A stretch of DNA of 64,000 nt from Henriciella sp. (GTDB lineage: Bacteria > Pseudomonadota > Alphaproteobacteria > Caulobacterales > Hyphomonadaceae), in contig JASJAO010000007.1 in assembly GCA_030066975.1 (NCBI GenBank), positions 1 through 64,000 of the forward strand, read 5' to 3'. Positions 8,187 through 18,088 of the stretch are shown one piece after another. The position numbers and the translations under genes are program-made. The notes below the pieces were generated by a model. That model ran no database searches. It saw only the letters and a list, made by a program, of their open reading frames with translations, and had not been told where the DNA came from. Numbering within the stretch: position 1 is the first letter of the stretch; each line of letters begins with the position of its first letter.

Positions 8187-9278
8187 ATGGCAGTGCAAAT
8201 GATGGATGCGATTTTCGCAGGCCTGACGGAGAAACGTGCGGAATTTGCCGACGCTATGGAAACGTGGCGTGATCACTTGCAGCCTGAACTGGAAAAACGG
8301 GAGCAAGAACGCAAGGCGATCATCGCCACCGCCCGCAGCAAAACACTGAGAAATGGCTTGATTGTTGGCGGTCTGACCCTCATCGCCGCATTCCTGCTGA
8401 GCGGCATGATCGGGTTTATCCTGTTCGCGGGCGTTGCGATCACTGCGGTGGCGAGCGGTGTGGCCTGGGTGCCGCTATTTGCTATGAAAACGCGGACCAA
8501 GGAATTGGTTGTTGGTTCCGCGGCGGACGCCTTTGGCTTTGAGTATCGTACGCTACATCCGGACGTTTCAGGTATCTCCAACTGGCGCAGTGCGGGGGAG
8601 TGGATCAAGTCGCGCTCGTCAGCGAGTGGTCTGGCCGGAAAAAATTTCGCGCTGCACAAGGAAGACGAGCCACCCACCCCGGCCTTTGACACGCTAAAGG
8701 CCGCGCGCCTGATGCCGGGCTATGACAGTCGGCAATTTGAAGATCTGATCGAGGGAGAGCGGGCTGGTGCGGTGTTCTCTCTGGTTGAATGCAAACTGAC
8801 CGAGCAGCAGGGATCGGGCAAGAACCGGCGGACGGTGACAACCTTTCAGGGTTTGCTGTTTCACATTCAGTATCCCCAGCGCTTTCTGGGGCGAACTCTG
8901 CTTGCCCGTCAGGGCTGGTGGAAGGGCTGGTTCGGAGACAAAGACCTTAAGAAAGTCGATCTCGTCGCCAAGGAACTGGAAGACAACTTCACCATCTATT
9001 CCAACGACCAGGTCGAAGCCCGCGCGCTTTTGACACCTGACCGGATGGAGCGCCTGATTGCGCTGGAGCAGCACTTCAAAGGCGGCAAGTTGCGTGGGAT
9101 TTTCGAGGACGACCATCTCACGCTGGCGCTGGAGGCCAAGAACCAGTTCGAGGCCGGCTCGGTCTGGAAGCCACTGGTCAACCCCGAACGCTATATCAGT
9201 GCTCTAAACGAGATGGGCCTGGTCTGCGACGTGATAGACGGGTTCCTCACCCGAGACTGGGTCAAGGACAGAAGGTGA
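8187..9278 (+). CDS. DUF3137 domain protein with two membrane segments
   Basis: A 363-aa protein with a charged N-terminal helix, two adjacent hydrophobic segments at about residues 56-74 and 76-95, and a long soluble C-terminal part. This layout and the region around GERAGAVFSLVECKL match DUF3137 proteins, which are often called Galanin-like in alphaproteobacterial annotation. The function is unknown. A good ribosome site (GGAAGGGG) precedes the ATG. It follows the MarR gene by 76 bp. Confidence 0.75.
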   Translation: MAVQMMDAIFAGLTEKRAEFADAMETWRDHLQPELEKREQERKAIIATARSKTLRNGLIVGGLTLIAAFLLSGMIGFILFAGVAITAVASGVAWVPLFAMKTRTKELVVGSAADAFGFEYRTLHPDVSGISNWRSAGEWIKSRSSASGLAGKNFALHKEDEPPTPAFDTLKAARLMPGYDSRQFEDLIEGERAGAVFSLVECKLTEQQGSGKNRRTVTTFQGLLFHIQYPQRFLGRTLLARQGWWKGWFGDKDLKKVDLVAKELEDNFTIYSNDQVEARALLTPDRMERLIALEQHFKGGKLRGIFEDDHLTLALEAKNQFEAGSVWKPLVNPERYISALNEMGLVCDVIDGFLTRDWVKDRR

Positions 9279-9404
9279 CCCGCAATTTCGAGCGTTTTCA
9301 GGGGTCAAGGCCTGATTATTGCATATATTATGACACAATAGATTAAGCACATCTTGAAGCGAACGTGCGACAAGACAGAAGACAGGTAGGAAAGCCAGCT
9401 TACG

Positions 9405-10937
9405 ATGCCGCATGGGTTTGCAGACACTTCCGCATCGCGTTCAAGCGCGGCGAGTTCCGCGCGCCGTCTGCCAGCGGCGCCTGGCCTGATCACGACCAGC
9501 GAATTTGATACCGCGGCGGCGAAGTTCAAGAAACGTCCCACGCAGATCACCGTAGGCATGCTGCGCCACGCTTCGCGGTGGATTGACGCGGCGATCTTGA
9601 TCCTGCTGTCAGCCTATTTCCTCATACAGTCAGCTGAGGCCTTTCTGGACGCCACACTTGCCCAGACATTCCCTTTTCTGGTGATGCCCGTCCTCACCTT
9701 TTGGGGACTTCGGCTCGCGTGCGCCTATGACTTCGAGTATTCGAGATCCATTGTCGCACAGATAGTTTTGACCGCGGTTGGAGCCGGGATCCCACTTGGG
9801 CTGATCGTCTTTGGAACCTCGATGCTGTACTCGACGCCGATCGTGAACTGGGTGACGATTGCGGCTGCCGCCTCTTTCGTATCCATTTTGATCCTGCACG
9901 CGCATGCGCTCGCTGGGTTTCGTCACATTACCCGAAAAGGTTGGCTCAGCGAAAATGTCGTGATTGTCGGTGCGACGCCGAACGCCGAACACTTGATCTT
10001 AGAGAACGCGATGACGCGGGAATTGAACATTGTCGGTATATTCGATGACCGCCTCTCCCGCGCACCCAAATCGATCAGCGGTGCGCCGATACTGGGGCGG
10101 CTGGACGATATGTTGACCTGGGACCGGTTGCCCGATGTCGACCGTATCATCGTAACGATCACGTCAGATGCCCGTTCGCGGGTGAAGGATCTGATCGATC
10201 GATTGCGGGTTCTGCCGCAACGCGTTGTCTTACTGCTGGACCTTGATGGGTTTGATCCGGAATCGCAGACCTTGGGTGAAATCGCGCACTCTCCTGCGGC
10301 TTACGTTTCCGGCACGCCGCGTGATTTCCGGCGTGTCGCCGTCAAGCGCGTCTCAGACATCGTGTTCGCAAGTTTGCTTCTGGTGCTGACAAGCCCGGTC
10401 TTTCTGATCACAGCGATCCTGATCAAAACGACCGGCAAGGGACCGATCTTTTTTCGTCAACGCCGACATGGGTTCAACAACCAGATTATCCGGGTGTGGA
10501 AATTCCGGTCGATGATTGATGACCCAGACGCCGCAGACAAGATTGCCAGCCAAACGGTCGCTGATGATCCGCGTGTAACCCCAATTGGGCGGTTTATTCG
10601 CCAGACTTCCATTGATGAATTGCCGCAGCTCCTGAATGTGCTGAAAGGCGAAATGTCGATTGTGGGGCCGCGGCCTCACGCGGTTGGGATGACCAGTGAG
10701 GAGACCAGTGTTCACAGCATCGTTCAGGATTACGCCCATCGCCACCGCGTAAAGCCCGGCATTACAGGATGGGCGCAGATCAACGGGTCACGCGGGCCTG
10801 CGCTGACCAAGGCCTCGGTGCGCGAGCGGGTACGGCTGGACATGGAATATATCAACCGATCCTCGTTCTGGCTGGATGTTTATATCATGCTGATGACCGC
10901 GCCTTGCCTGCTCGGTGATGCCAAGAAGGCCCGTTAG
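9405..10937 (+). CDS. Undecaprenyl-phosphate sugar phosphotransferase (exopolysaccharide initiation)
   Basis: A 510-aa polyisoprenyl-phosphate hexose-1-phosphate transferase of the WbaP/WcaJ/ExoY type. It has N-terminal membrane segments (about residues 60-180), a CoA-binding-like middle domain, and the C-terminal sugar transferase domain with KRVSDIVFASLLLVLTSP, then FFRQRRHG, then IDELPQLLNVLKGEMS and VGPRP. It adds the first sugar phosphate to the lipid carrier at the inner membrane and so starts repeat-unit assembly. It opens the exopolysaccharide cluster, 12 bp before the first glycosyltransferase. Confidence 0.9.
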   Translation: MPHGFADTSASRSSAASSARRLPAAPGLITTSEFDTAAAKFKKRPTQITVGMLRHASRWIDAAILILLSAYFLIQSAEAFLDATLAQTFPFLVMPVLTFWGLRLACAYDFEYSRSIVAQIVLTAVGAGIPLGLIVFGTSMLYSTPIVNWVTIAAAASFVSILILHAHALAGFRHITRKGWLSENVVIVGATPNAEHLILENAMTRELNIVGIFDDRLSRAPKSISGAPILGRLDDMLTWDRLPDVDRIIVTITSDARSRVKDLIDRLRVLPQRVVLLLDLDGFDPESQTLGEIAHSPAAYVSGTPRDFRRVAVKRVSDIVFASLLLVLTSPVFLITAILIKTTGKGPIFFRQRRHGFNNQIIRVWKFRSMIDDPDAADKIASQTVADDPRVTPIGRFIRQTSIDELPQLLNVLKGEMSIVGPRPHAVGMTSEETSVHSIVQDYAHRHRVKPGITGWAQINGSRGPALTKASVRERVRLDMEYINRSSFWLDVYIMLMTAPCLLGDAKKAR

Positions 10938-10948
10938 GGTGGGATGCG

Positions 10949-11941
10949 ATGACCCTGTCGCGGCCAATGTCTGAACCAACTGAAACGGCCATTCCGGTGG
11001 GTCAAACTGCTCAGGGTGAAGAGGTCGTGTCGAACGGCGTTTGTGGCGAAGCGACGCTCAGCATCTGCGTTCCAACCTGGAAGGATGGCGCAGACGCCTT
11101 GTTTGCGAGCCTCGTGCGCCTGGACGGGGCCGGGCGCTGCACATTGCTGGTCTACGATGATGGATCGTCAGCATCTGATCTGACCCGGCAATTGACACGC
11201 CAGATCTTGAGATTTCCCGGGCCGGCTCGACTGATTACCGCGAGCAGTAACCAGGGACGGGCGATCGCGCGTAATCGATTACAGGCTTTGGCTGAAACGC
11301 GTTGGATCCTGTTTCTTGATGCGGATATGCGCCCCGATGATGATCAATTCCTGCTCCGCTATCTGGAGATGGCTGCAACACTCGACGCACCCGCGCTTGT
11401 GCCGGGGGGCTTCAGCCTGAAATACGCCACGCCGACGATCGAAACAAAGCTGCACGCGGCGCAATCAGAAGCCTCTGAATGTGTTTCAGCGGAAATTCGG
11501 CGCCGCGCCCCGGGACGGTTTGTCTTCACCTCGAATCTGATGGTGCATCGCGAGATTCTTGAAAACATTGAATTTGATCCGGGATTTACAGGATGGGGTT
11601 GGGAAGATGTGGATTGGGGACTTCAAGTCGCCGGACGCTATGACATCCACCACATCGACAATCCAGCTACGCATCTCGGGCTCGACACGGATGACGGGCT
11701 GATTGCGAAGTATGGCGGCTCCGGCGCCAATTTCGCGCGGCTGGTGCAGCGCCATCCTGCAGCCATGGAGACAACGCCGCTCTACAAGAGCGCGCGATGG
11801 CTGTCGCGCCTGCCGGGTCGCTCCGCACTTGCCTGGCTGGCACGCCGTATCGCTCTTGGCAAGGCATGGCCCTTGCAAGTCAGACTGTATGGTCTGAAAC
11901 TTTATCGTGCGGCGAAGTATGCGCCGCATCTGGAGAAATGA
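10949..11941 (+). CDS. Glycosyltransferase family 2
   Basis: A 330-aa GT2 (GT-A fold) enzyme. The N-terminal part has ATLSICVPTWKDG and the nucleotide-sugar/metal motif LFLDADMRPDDD (DxD). The later GWGWEDVDWG segment resembles the ED acceptor motif of this family. It probably adds a sugar to the lipid-linked repeat unit on the cytoplasmic face. Its stop overlaps the start of the deacetylase gene. The donor and linkage cannot be assigned. Confidence 0.87.
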   Translation: MTLSRPMSEPTETAIPVGQTAQGEEVVSNGVCGEATLSICVPTWKDGADALFASLVRLDGAGRCTLLVYDDGSSASDLTRQLTRQILRFPGPARLITASSNQGRAIARNRLQALAETRWILFLDADMRPDDDQFLLRYLEMAATLDAPALVPGGFSLKYATPTIETKLHAAQSEASECVSAEIRRRAPGRFVFTSNLMVHREILENIEFDPGFTGWGWEDVDWGLQVAGRYDIHHIDNPATHLGLDTDDGLIAKYGGSGANFARLVQRHPAAMETTPLYKSARWLSRLPGRSALAWLARRIALGKAWPLQVRLYGLKLYRAAKYAPHLEK

Positions 11942-12711
11942 TGCTGGATTCGTCGCGCTACAAGCCCGATCGCTCCTGCCGCGCCAAGGTGCTGCGCCGC
12001 CTCACACAGTGGCGATGCGCAAAGCCGCTGGAGAAAACGCCAAAGCAAGCGATCGTCAGTTTTACCTTTGACGACTTTCCCCGCTCAGCTGCTGAAGCTG
12101 GTGCAGAAGCGCTTGAGGCGTGCGGCACCAGAGGCACTTTCTACGTTGCGAGCAGTATGGCCCGCCAAACCAATCTGATGGGTGAGATGTACGGCCCTGA
12201 TGATTTGGAAAGGCTGGAAGCTGCGGGGCATGAAATCGCGTCACACACGCACCTTCATCTGGACTGTTCACGCGCGTCGCCGACACAAGTTCTCGATGAG
12301 CTGGATCTCAACCGGGATGCGTTGCGCGCGTATGGGGTAACTGGAGCAGCGTCGCAATTTGCCTGGCCTTATGGAGAGACCTGTTATGAGGCCAAGCGCG
12401 CGCTTGCCGGGCGGGTGGACACAGCGCGAGGCATTTTGCCGGGCATCAATCGCAAGGGCGCCGATCTGATGCAGCTGCGCGCGTTTGAACTAACCACGGA
12501 TGAGGCGACAGAGCGCCGGGCGGCGTCCGCCATTCGGCAGGCCACGAAAAGCGGTGGATGGGTCATCGTGTTCACCCATGATGTGCGAAACACACCGAGC
12601 GCATTTGGCACCAGACCCGACGTGCTGCGGTCCCTGATCCGGCAAGCGCGCGACAGTGGGGCCCAAATCCTGCCGGTCGCGCAGGCCTATGATGTGATCC
12701 GAGCCTCATGA
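11938..12711 (+). CDS. Polysaccharide deacetylase (CE4/NodB fold)
   Basis: A 257-aa NodB-homology enzyme. It shows FTFDDFP (motif 1, with the metal and base Asp pair), SHTHLH (motif 2, metal-binding His residues) and FAWPYG (motif 3). These enzymes remove N- or O-acetyl groups from polysaccharides or their precursors. No signal peptide is evident, which suggests action on the cytoplasmic precursor. The start overlaps the previous stop (ATGATG at 11938), and its own stop overlaps the next ATG, so three genes are tightly coupled. Confidence 0.87.
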   Translation: MMLDSSRYKPDRSCRAKVLRRLTQWRCAKPLEKTPKQAIVSFTFDDFPRSAAEAGAEALEACGTRGTFYVASSMARQTNLMGEMYGPDDLERLEAAGHEIASHTHLHLDCSRASPTQVLDELDLNRDALRAYGVTGAASQFAWPYGETCYEAKRALAGRVDTARGILPGINRKGADLMQLRAFELTTDEATERRAASAIRQATKSGGWVIVFTHDVRNTPSAFGTRPDVLRSLIRQARDSGAQILPVAQAYDVIRAS

Positions 12712-13703
12712 GCAAGCTGCCCGTCACCGTGATGGTGCCGACCTTTCGGCGGCCCGCCGAACTCGCCCGGGCGGTCGGGAGTCTGTACAGGCAGACACTT
12801 GCGGCGCGGGGCTTTGCCATCGTGATTGTCGACAATTGTCCGGACGCCAGCGCTGCGAGTACGATTGAGCACTTGCAGCGCGACTGCCCCGCCAGCATCA
12901 CCCTCACGGCCTTGTCCGAACCACGGCCCGGTGTGGCGACGGCCAGAAATACAGGCATGACGGCGGTGAAAACTGATCTCGTGGCATTTCTGGACGATGA
13001 TCAGACCGCGCCGGAAGACTGGTTGGAGCAATTGCTGGCCAATCACGAGCGGTTCCCGGCCAGCGTCACGTTCGGACCGGTCAAAACCGCATTGCCACCG
13101 GACCAGAAACGCCACCGCGCCTATTTCGAACAGTTCTTTGGACGCGAAACCGGATTGCCCAGCGGCTATATCGATACAACTCACGGGATCGGCAACGCCC
13201 TGGTCGACTTTTCGACGCTGACGAATGACGGCGAGTGGTTCGATACCGAGATGAATGAGATTGGCGGAGAAGACGACATATTGTTCGAATTGGTGCGTGA
13301 CCAGAGCGGACGCTTTGCCTGGGCTGATGAGGCCTTCGTCTGGGAGCATCCGGATCCGCAGCGGATTACATTATCCTACACCATGCGCCGGGCGTTTTCC
13401 TATGGACAAGCGCCGATCACACTGGCCAGGATGGCGAAATCGCCAAAATACCTCACTATGCTCATGTGGATCCTGGTTGGGTTTGGGAAAACCATCTGGC
13501 ACGGCGCGCAATGGATCGCGCTGGAGATGATCCGCCACCCTGGCCGCGCGTTTCAACTCGACGCCACCCTTCGCGGAATTGCGAAACTATTGTGGTTCAT
13601 TCCGATGCGTTTCTATGGCGTTGCGGCTGCCAAGAAGACCAAATCTACACCGACACAAACGACCGACGACTCGATCGAAGACAAACCGGCTAAGGTTGCC
13701 TAG
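12708..13703 (+). CDS. Glycosyltransferase family 2
   Basis: A 331-aa GT2 enzyme. It has VTVMVPTFRRP at the N terminus, FLDDDQTAP as the DxD region and GGEDDILF as the ED-type acceptor motif. A hydrophobic stretch around residues 240-260 may attach it to the membrane. It starts with an ATGA overlap to the deacetylase gene and ends convergent with the Wzy-like gene, overlapping it by 14 bp. It probably extends the exopolysaccharide repeat unit. Confidence 0.87.
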   Translation: MSKLPVTVMVPTFRRPAELARAVGSLYRQTLAARGFAIVIVDNCPDASAASTIEHLQRDCPASITLTALSEPRPGVATARNTGMTAVKTDLVAFLDDDQTAPEDWLEQLLANHERFPASVTFGPVKTALPPDQKRHRAYFEQFFGRETGLPSGYIDTTHGIGNALVDFSTLTNDGEWFDTEMNEIGGEDDILFELVRDQSGRFAWADEAFVWEHPDPQRITLSYTMRRAFSYGQAPITLARMAKSPKYLTMLMWILVGFGKTIWHGAQWIALEMIRHPGRAFQLDATLRGIAKLLWFIPMRFYGVAAAKKTKSTPTQTTDDSIEDKPAKVA

Positions 13704-14928
13704 GTTGCCTGTTGGACAGCGGGTTCGCCAGCTTCGCCGCGATCGCCACATAGATGATCCAGGTGATCGAGTTCTGTTGCAAGGCGTTGCTCTCCGACAA
13801 GCTGAACAGCAGGAATTGGCAACAGAGCCCAAGGGCCAAAACACCGGTCCATGTCGTGACTGCCAGCCTGATCGCTCGGCCAAGCGTCAGCGCGAAATTC
13901 AATCCAAACAGCACAAGACCGATGAGCCCCAGCGCAATGGCTATATCGAGCCAGGCATTGTGGGCGGTGGGCGACTCCCATTCCAGAACTTCTCGGACCC
14001 AGAAGGCCGGTTCGCTGTCAGGCGCCCAAAAGGCCCCATAGCCATATCCGAGCCAGGGCCGCTCTGAGATGACTTCGATGGAGGCTGACCAGATATCGGT
14101 TCGTCCGGTCAGGGTCGCGTCCTTTCCGAGAACAGACAGGATGAGTTCCGGCGCAAGTACCAAAATAGCGCTGCCAATCAGCACGGCGACACAACCGATC
14201 CAGACCCCAAAAACGGTCGTGAGCTGACCTCGCTTCATCCATAATGCCGCCACGAGAATGCCTGTCCCCAAAAGCAGTGCCAGAAGGGCTGTGGTTGACG
14301 TCGACATCAACACAAGTCCAGTGCAGATCCCAAATCCGATGACCCAGACCCGCCGCCAGTCCGTGTCCATAAGCGCCATGAAGCCGCAAATGAAGGACGC
14401 CGCAGCCATATGCGCCCCAAGCTGGTTTTTTTCATAATACATGCCGCGCCAGGCACCCGGATGGATATCCTGATGCACGCCAAAGCCTGGTACCAGAATA
14501 GCGACCAGGGCGCTGATACTGGCAATGGTCAACCAGGTCAGACCAATGACACGTAACAGTGTTCGCCAGTCATAGCGGGTGCCGATGTACAGTCCGGTCA
14601 GGGTTGTCATCACAATCGCGACGGCGCGCCTTTGCGTCAAACCCGTATCAATCGACCAGGTGAACGACAGGGCTGCCAGCCCCAGAAGCAGGATGAGAAA
14701 AGGAACACGCAAGGCGGTAAGCGCCATGGCCTTGGCTTGCCAAATCACACCAGCAAGCACCAAGGCATAGATCGGAAGCCAGGCAACCCGCAAAATGGGG
14801 GTGCCCTCAACGACCTCCTCGGCTGTGACGAGACGCGGCAACAGGCCTTCCGAAAACAGAACCAGCGCAACAAAAAACGCAGCCAGCTCAGCGATCGGAT
14901 AAGTGTGTTCGGACTTATCCTTAGGCAT
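13690..14928 (-). CDS. O-antigen ligase / Wzy-like polysaccharide polymerase
   Basis: A roughly 412-aa protein with about ten or more membrane segments and a large periplasmic loop region near GYGYGAFW, the usual pattern of the Wzy_C/O-antigen ligase family. It should polymerise or ligate lipid-linked repeats on the periplasmic side. The open frame extends to 14982, but that would overlap the upstream gene; ATG 14928 (MPKDKSEH) gives a clean start 11 bp after it. It forms a minus-strand operon with the BY-kinase relative and Wzz-like genes. Confidence 0.8.
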   Translation of the reverse strand: MPKDKSEHTYPIAELAAFFVALVLFSEGLLPRLVTAEEVVEGTPILRVAWLPIYALVLAGVIWQAKAMALTALRVPFLILLLGLAALSFTWSIDTGLTQRRAVAIVMTTLTGLYIGTRYDWRTLLRVIGLTWLTIASISALVAILVPGFGVHQDIHPGAWRGMYYEKNQLGAHMAAASFICGFMALMDTDWRRVWVIGFGICTGLVLMSTSTTALLALLLGTGILVAALWMKRGQLTTVFGVWIGCVAVLIGSAILVLAPELILSVLGKDATLTGRTDIWSASIEVISERPWLGYGYGAFWAPDSEPAFWVREVLEWESPTAHNAWLDIAIALGLIGLVLFGLNFALTLGRAIRLAVTTWTGVLALGLCCQFLLFSLSESNALQQNSITWIIYVAIAAKLANPLSNRQPRQP

Positions 14929-14938
14929 TGAGGGGCTG

Positions 14939-15625
14939 TCAGCTGAAGAGACGGTTTGCGATCTGAGCATCCGAGCCAACATGATTCATTGCGACACCCA
15001 GGACCAGCCCGCCGCTTGCCTCCAAACTTTCACAAGCGTCCATGATCTCGTCCTGCGCAGTGTGATCGGCGCGCACGACCAGGAAAATGCCGTCAACCTG
15101 ATCCGCGACAGTGTGTGCGGCATCAGAGACGTCCAGCGCCGGGGCATCCACAATGACATAGTCGGTAATACCGCGCAGAGTCTGCCACCAGTTCGGCTCC
15201 GAGACCAGTGAGACGCGCTGTCCAGCCGCTAGGCGTTCCGTACGAAACCGGGTGACCAGCATGTTTGTGCCTTCGATCTCGTGGGCCGTGAATAGTTTTC
15301 CGCGATCATCGGATTTAGGTGTTAACGTATAGATTGGCGGCTGGCGCAAAGATGCATCAAAAGCGCGACCGGGGCCGCGCCCTCCCCGTTCCAGACTTTT
15401 CTCAAAAGCGGCAATGACAGAGTTTCCCTCAAGATCGAGATCGACCAGCCATGGTGCTTTTTGGGCCTTGTCTGCCAGGCTCAGTGCGGTGCTGGTTGCA
15501 AAGCTCGTGGTGCCTTCGCCTTCATGCACGGACACGAACATGACCGCGCGCGCGCCCGGCTCAATCGGCTCAAGACGCGACGTGACCCGTTCCAGATGGC
15601 CAGTAAATTCCCGAAGATCCCGCAT
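14939..15625 (-). CDS. BY-kinase/CpsD-like protein with degenerate P-loop
   Basis: A 228-aa protein with the fold of capsular tyrosine autokinases (CpsD/Wzc C-terminal domain). The Walker A position reads HEGEGTTSFA where the family has GEGKST, so the nucleotide-binding lysine is replaced by threonine. The second motif, LVDLDLEGN, keeps the Asp residues. There is no tyrosine cluster at the C terminus. It lies directly between the Wzz-like and Wzy-like genes, so it probably still takes part in chain-length control, perhaps as a non-catalytic partner. The loss of activity is inferred. Confidence 0.75.
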   Translation of the reverse strand: MRDLREFTGHLERVTSRLEPIEPGARAVMFVSVHEGEGTTSFATSTALSLADKAQKAPWLVDLDLEGNSVIAAFEKSLERGGRGPGRAFDASLRQPPIYTLTPKSDDRGKLFTAHEIEGTNMLVTRFRTERLAAGQRVSLVSEPNWWQTLRGITDYVIVDAPALDVSDAAHTVADQVDGIFLVVRADHTAQDEIMDACESLEASGGLVLGVAMNHVGSDAQIANRLFS

Positions 15626-15693
15626 ACGCGAATGTCCCGCTAGCTTCCTGAATCAGTAGCACAATCTAGGTTAACGAGATTTTTCGGTACCGC

Positions 15694-17211
15694 TTACCGG
15701 TCGGCAATGGCCAGAACAGGTAAGCGTGTGGCGCGCGTCAATGCCTGGGGCGTCGCAAATCCCCTTCGTGTGAACGCATAGACAAGGCCGCCACAGAGTG
15801 CAGTGAACCCGGCAATCAGCACGCTTAACAGCGCAACCGGGAGCCTCAGGCTGCTGCCGCGGAGCGGAACGCGGGCCCGGTCGGTTATCCGGACGCTCTC
15901 GACGTCTCCGGCAGCCAAGTCCACCAGTGTGCCTTCCTGCTGCGCGCGTTGCGCGAGGGCATCAATGTTCTCCTCAAGCAAGGCGCGCTCCCGTTGAAGC
16001 TGGTTCCAACGCGGCTCAAGCAAAGTAAAGCGCGTCAGCCGATCCTCAAATTGATCAAGCTGGCGTTGCAGTTCCTGACGTTGGACTTGCAGCGATACCG
16101 CTTCGGCCTCGAGCGTCTTGAGGGAGGATTCCACCGATTGATAGAGGGGGTTTGGACCGGTTCGCACGGTTCCAACCGGACCGTCCTGGCTGGCCAGAAA
16201 CGCCTCGACCTGGGCAATCTGCTCGTCGAGATTGCGAACCGCGCGACTGTCGTCGGTATATCTTGCCAGCAACTGTTCCCGTTCCACGCGCAGAGCCGAC
16301 AGTGTCTGTTGAGATGTGTCTTCAACAAATAGATTTTGTTCCGGTTCAATCGTGGCAAGTTGCGCTCGCGTGGTTGAGAGTTGGCCTTGTACCGCACTGG
16401 CGCGAGATCGATTGGTGAACAGTTCGCTGGAGATCTGGGTGAAGAGTTCCTGCGCGGTTGCACGCTCCCGATCGAAATCTCCGATGCCGTTTTCGCGCAG
16501 AAACAGAGCAATCTCGTCCTCCAACTCCGCCAGTTCGCTTTCGCTTTTGCCGCGTTGTTCCAGAAGTTTCTCGACCGGGCGCTCGCCAAACAGCTCGGCG
16601 CGGTACTGCAGGTACGCGTCGAGGGCGGCATTGAGGACAGCGGCGGCTGTGTTTGCATCTTCGTTTTCAAACGCGACATTTATGACCGGATTGTTCGGAC
16701 GCACGCCCGCCCAGAAATCGCGCTGAAACTCGATTACAGCTTCCTGGCGATATTCTGCTTCGATCTCAGCCGGGCTCTTGGCCGATAACCTGCGCAGGTC
16801 ACGGTCGCGGGCTTTGGCAAGATCGGGATAGACTTGTTCGAGTGAGAAACTGGCCAGGGCCCGCTCAGCCACCACCGGACCGCGCAACAACTCCAGTTCC
16901 CCTTGGATGATTTGTTCGGCTTCCGGCAGCGTGTCTCGGTAGGGATCAGTTACAATCGAACTGACACGAAGTTCGTCGCCGGCACGCACGAACAGGCCGG
17001 CTGTCGCCTCATACTTGGTCGGCATTTGCAGTGCCAAGAATAGCCCGACAAAGAGAAGCGGCGCGCCGATCAGCATCATCAACCACTTGGCGCGCCACAG
17101 GCGAACCATGACGTCCAGCATTGATACGGGAGGACGAGCAACAGACGCGCGCGCGCCTGCCTGACCAGACGGCGCAGGCTTGCGGTCTTCCCATTCTCCA
17201 AGTGTCGCCAT
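15694..17211 (-). CDS. Wzz/GumC-family chain-length determinant (PCP)
   Basis: A 505-aa polysaccharide co-polymerase. It has an N-terminal membrane segment (about residues 40-60), a long coiled-coil periplasmic region (about 200-440, rich in Glu, Gln, Leu and Arg), and a second membrane segment near residues 460-485. It controls chain length with the polymerase and links to the export channel. It is the first gene of the minus-strand group, 68 bp upstream of the BY-kinase-like gene, and is divergent from the Wza-like gene. It lacks its own fused kinase domain. Confidence 0.87.
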   Translation of the reverse strand: MATLGEWEDRKPAPSGQAGARASVARPPVSMLDVMVRLWRAKWLMMLIGAPLLFVGLFLALQMPTKYEATAGLFVRAGDELRVSSIVTDPYRDTLPEAEQIIQGELELLRGPVVAERALASFSLEQVYPDLAKARDRDLRRLSAKSPAEIEAEYRQEAVIEFQRDFWAGVRPNNPVINVAFENEDANTAAAVLNAALDAYLQYRAELFGERPVEKLLEQRGKSESELAELEDEIALFLRENGIGDFDRERATAQELFTQISSELFTNRSRASAVQGQLSTTRAQLATIEPEQNLFVEDTSQQTLSALRVEREQLLARYTDDSRAVRNLDEQIAQVEAFLASQDGPVGTVRTGPNPLYQSVESSLKTLEAEAVSLQVQRQELQRQLDQFEDRLTRFTLLEPRWNQLQRERALLEENIDALAQRAQQEGTLVDLAAGDVESVRITDRARVPLRGSSLRLPVALLSVLIAGFTALCGGLVYAFTRRGFATPQALTRATRLPVLAIADR

Positions 17212-17320
17212 CGCTATCGATCTCGCTTAACTCGAACCGTTAAACTGTCATTAGTCGCTTGATACTTCCTTAAACATTAACGCTGACTTTGGCACAGATT
17301 TCAGCGAGCTAAAGACGTCC

Positions 17321-18019
17321 ATGTTCCGCTTCCTTTTACTCTTGCCCGCCTTGGTGCTCGGCGCCTGCGAAACGCCGCAGCCATCGCCCTATATGGAGAC
17401 GATGGACTGGCGCCACGAGGACGGTCTGGACGCCTCGTATCTACTTGCTCCCGGGGATGAGATCGAAGTCGTAGTACACAGCGCGCCAGAGCTCTCACGC
17501 ACAGTTACCATTAACCCAGACGGGCGCTTTCGGATGCCATTCACAGGTCCGATTCTTGCTGCAGCCCGCACGCTGGAGCAGGTCAAGTCAAACACAAGTC
17601 AGGCCCTGACGAGCGAGCTGCGGGACCCCGACGTAGACGTGTTTCTGGTGGAAGCGTCTTCGCAGCAAATTTTTGTCGGCGGCGCGGTCGAAAACCCGGG
17701 CCTGTTTGAGCTGCCGGGTCTGATCGACCCGCTACAGGCTGTGATCATGGCGGGTGATGTGACAGATGCCGGCCGCGATGATCAGGTTATCCTGATGCGC
17801 CGATTGCCAGGCGGTCAGGTCCAGTCAGCGATTTTTGACCTCAAAGCCGGAATCAATAATGCCGAGCTTGCGACCTGGACGCCGCTGCGCCGCTTCGATG
17901 TGGTCTACGTGACCCGCAAGCGGATCGCAGATCAGAACCTGTTCGTGCAGCAGTTCATCCGCAATGCGTTGCCGGTCGATTTCTCGATCTTTTACGATAT
18001 CGGTGGTGACAGCCGCTAA
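17321..18019 (+). CDS. Wza/GumB-like polysaccharide export lipoprotein
   Basis: A 232-aa outer-membrane lipoprotein. The signal peptide MFRFLLLLPALVLGAC has Cys16 as the lipidated residue. A Poly_export domain follows (LLAPGDEIEVVVHSAPELS) and then an SLBB-type domain (IFVGGAVENPGLFELPG). It is shorter than full-length Wza, like GumB-type proteins. It should form the outer-membrane exit for the exopolysaccharide. The divergent promoter region shared with the Wzz gene is 109 bp. Confidence 0.88.
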   Translation: MFRFLLLLPALVLGACETPQPSPYMETMDWRHEDGLDASYLLAPGDEIEVVVHSAPELSRTVTINPDGRFRMPFTGPILAAARTLEQVKSNTSQALTSELRDPDVDVFLVEASSQQIFVGGAVENPGLFELPGLIDPLQAVIMAGDVTDAGRDDQVILMRRLPGGQVQSAIFDLKAGINNAELATWTPLRRFDVVYVTRKRIADQNLFVQQFIRNALPVDFSIFYDIGGDSR

Positions 18020-18088
18020 ACTGGTCTTTTCGATCCCTGCTGAACGGCTTATGCGAGGGGAAACCTTCAAGACAGGAGCCGCTCTGCT

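Noticed and set aside
11797-11937. Upstream extension of the deacetylase frame into the GT2 gene
   Set aside because: The NodB protein has a good ATGATG start overlapping the GT2 stop; the extension reads the GT2 gene out of frame.
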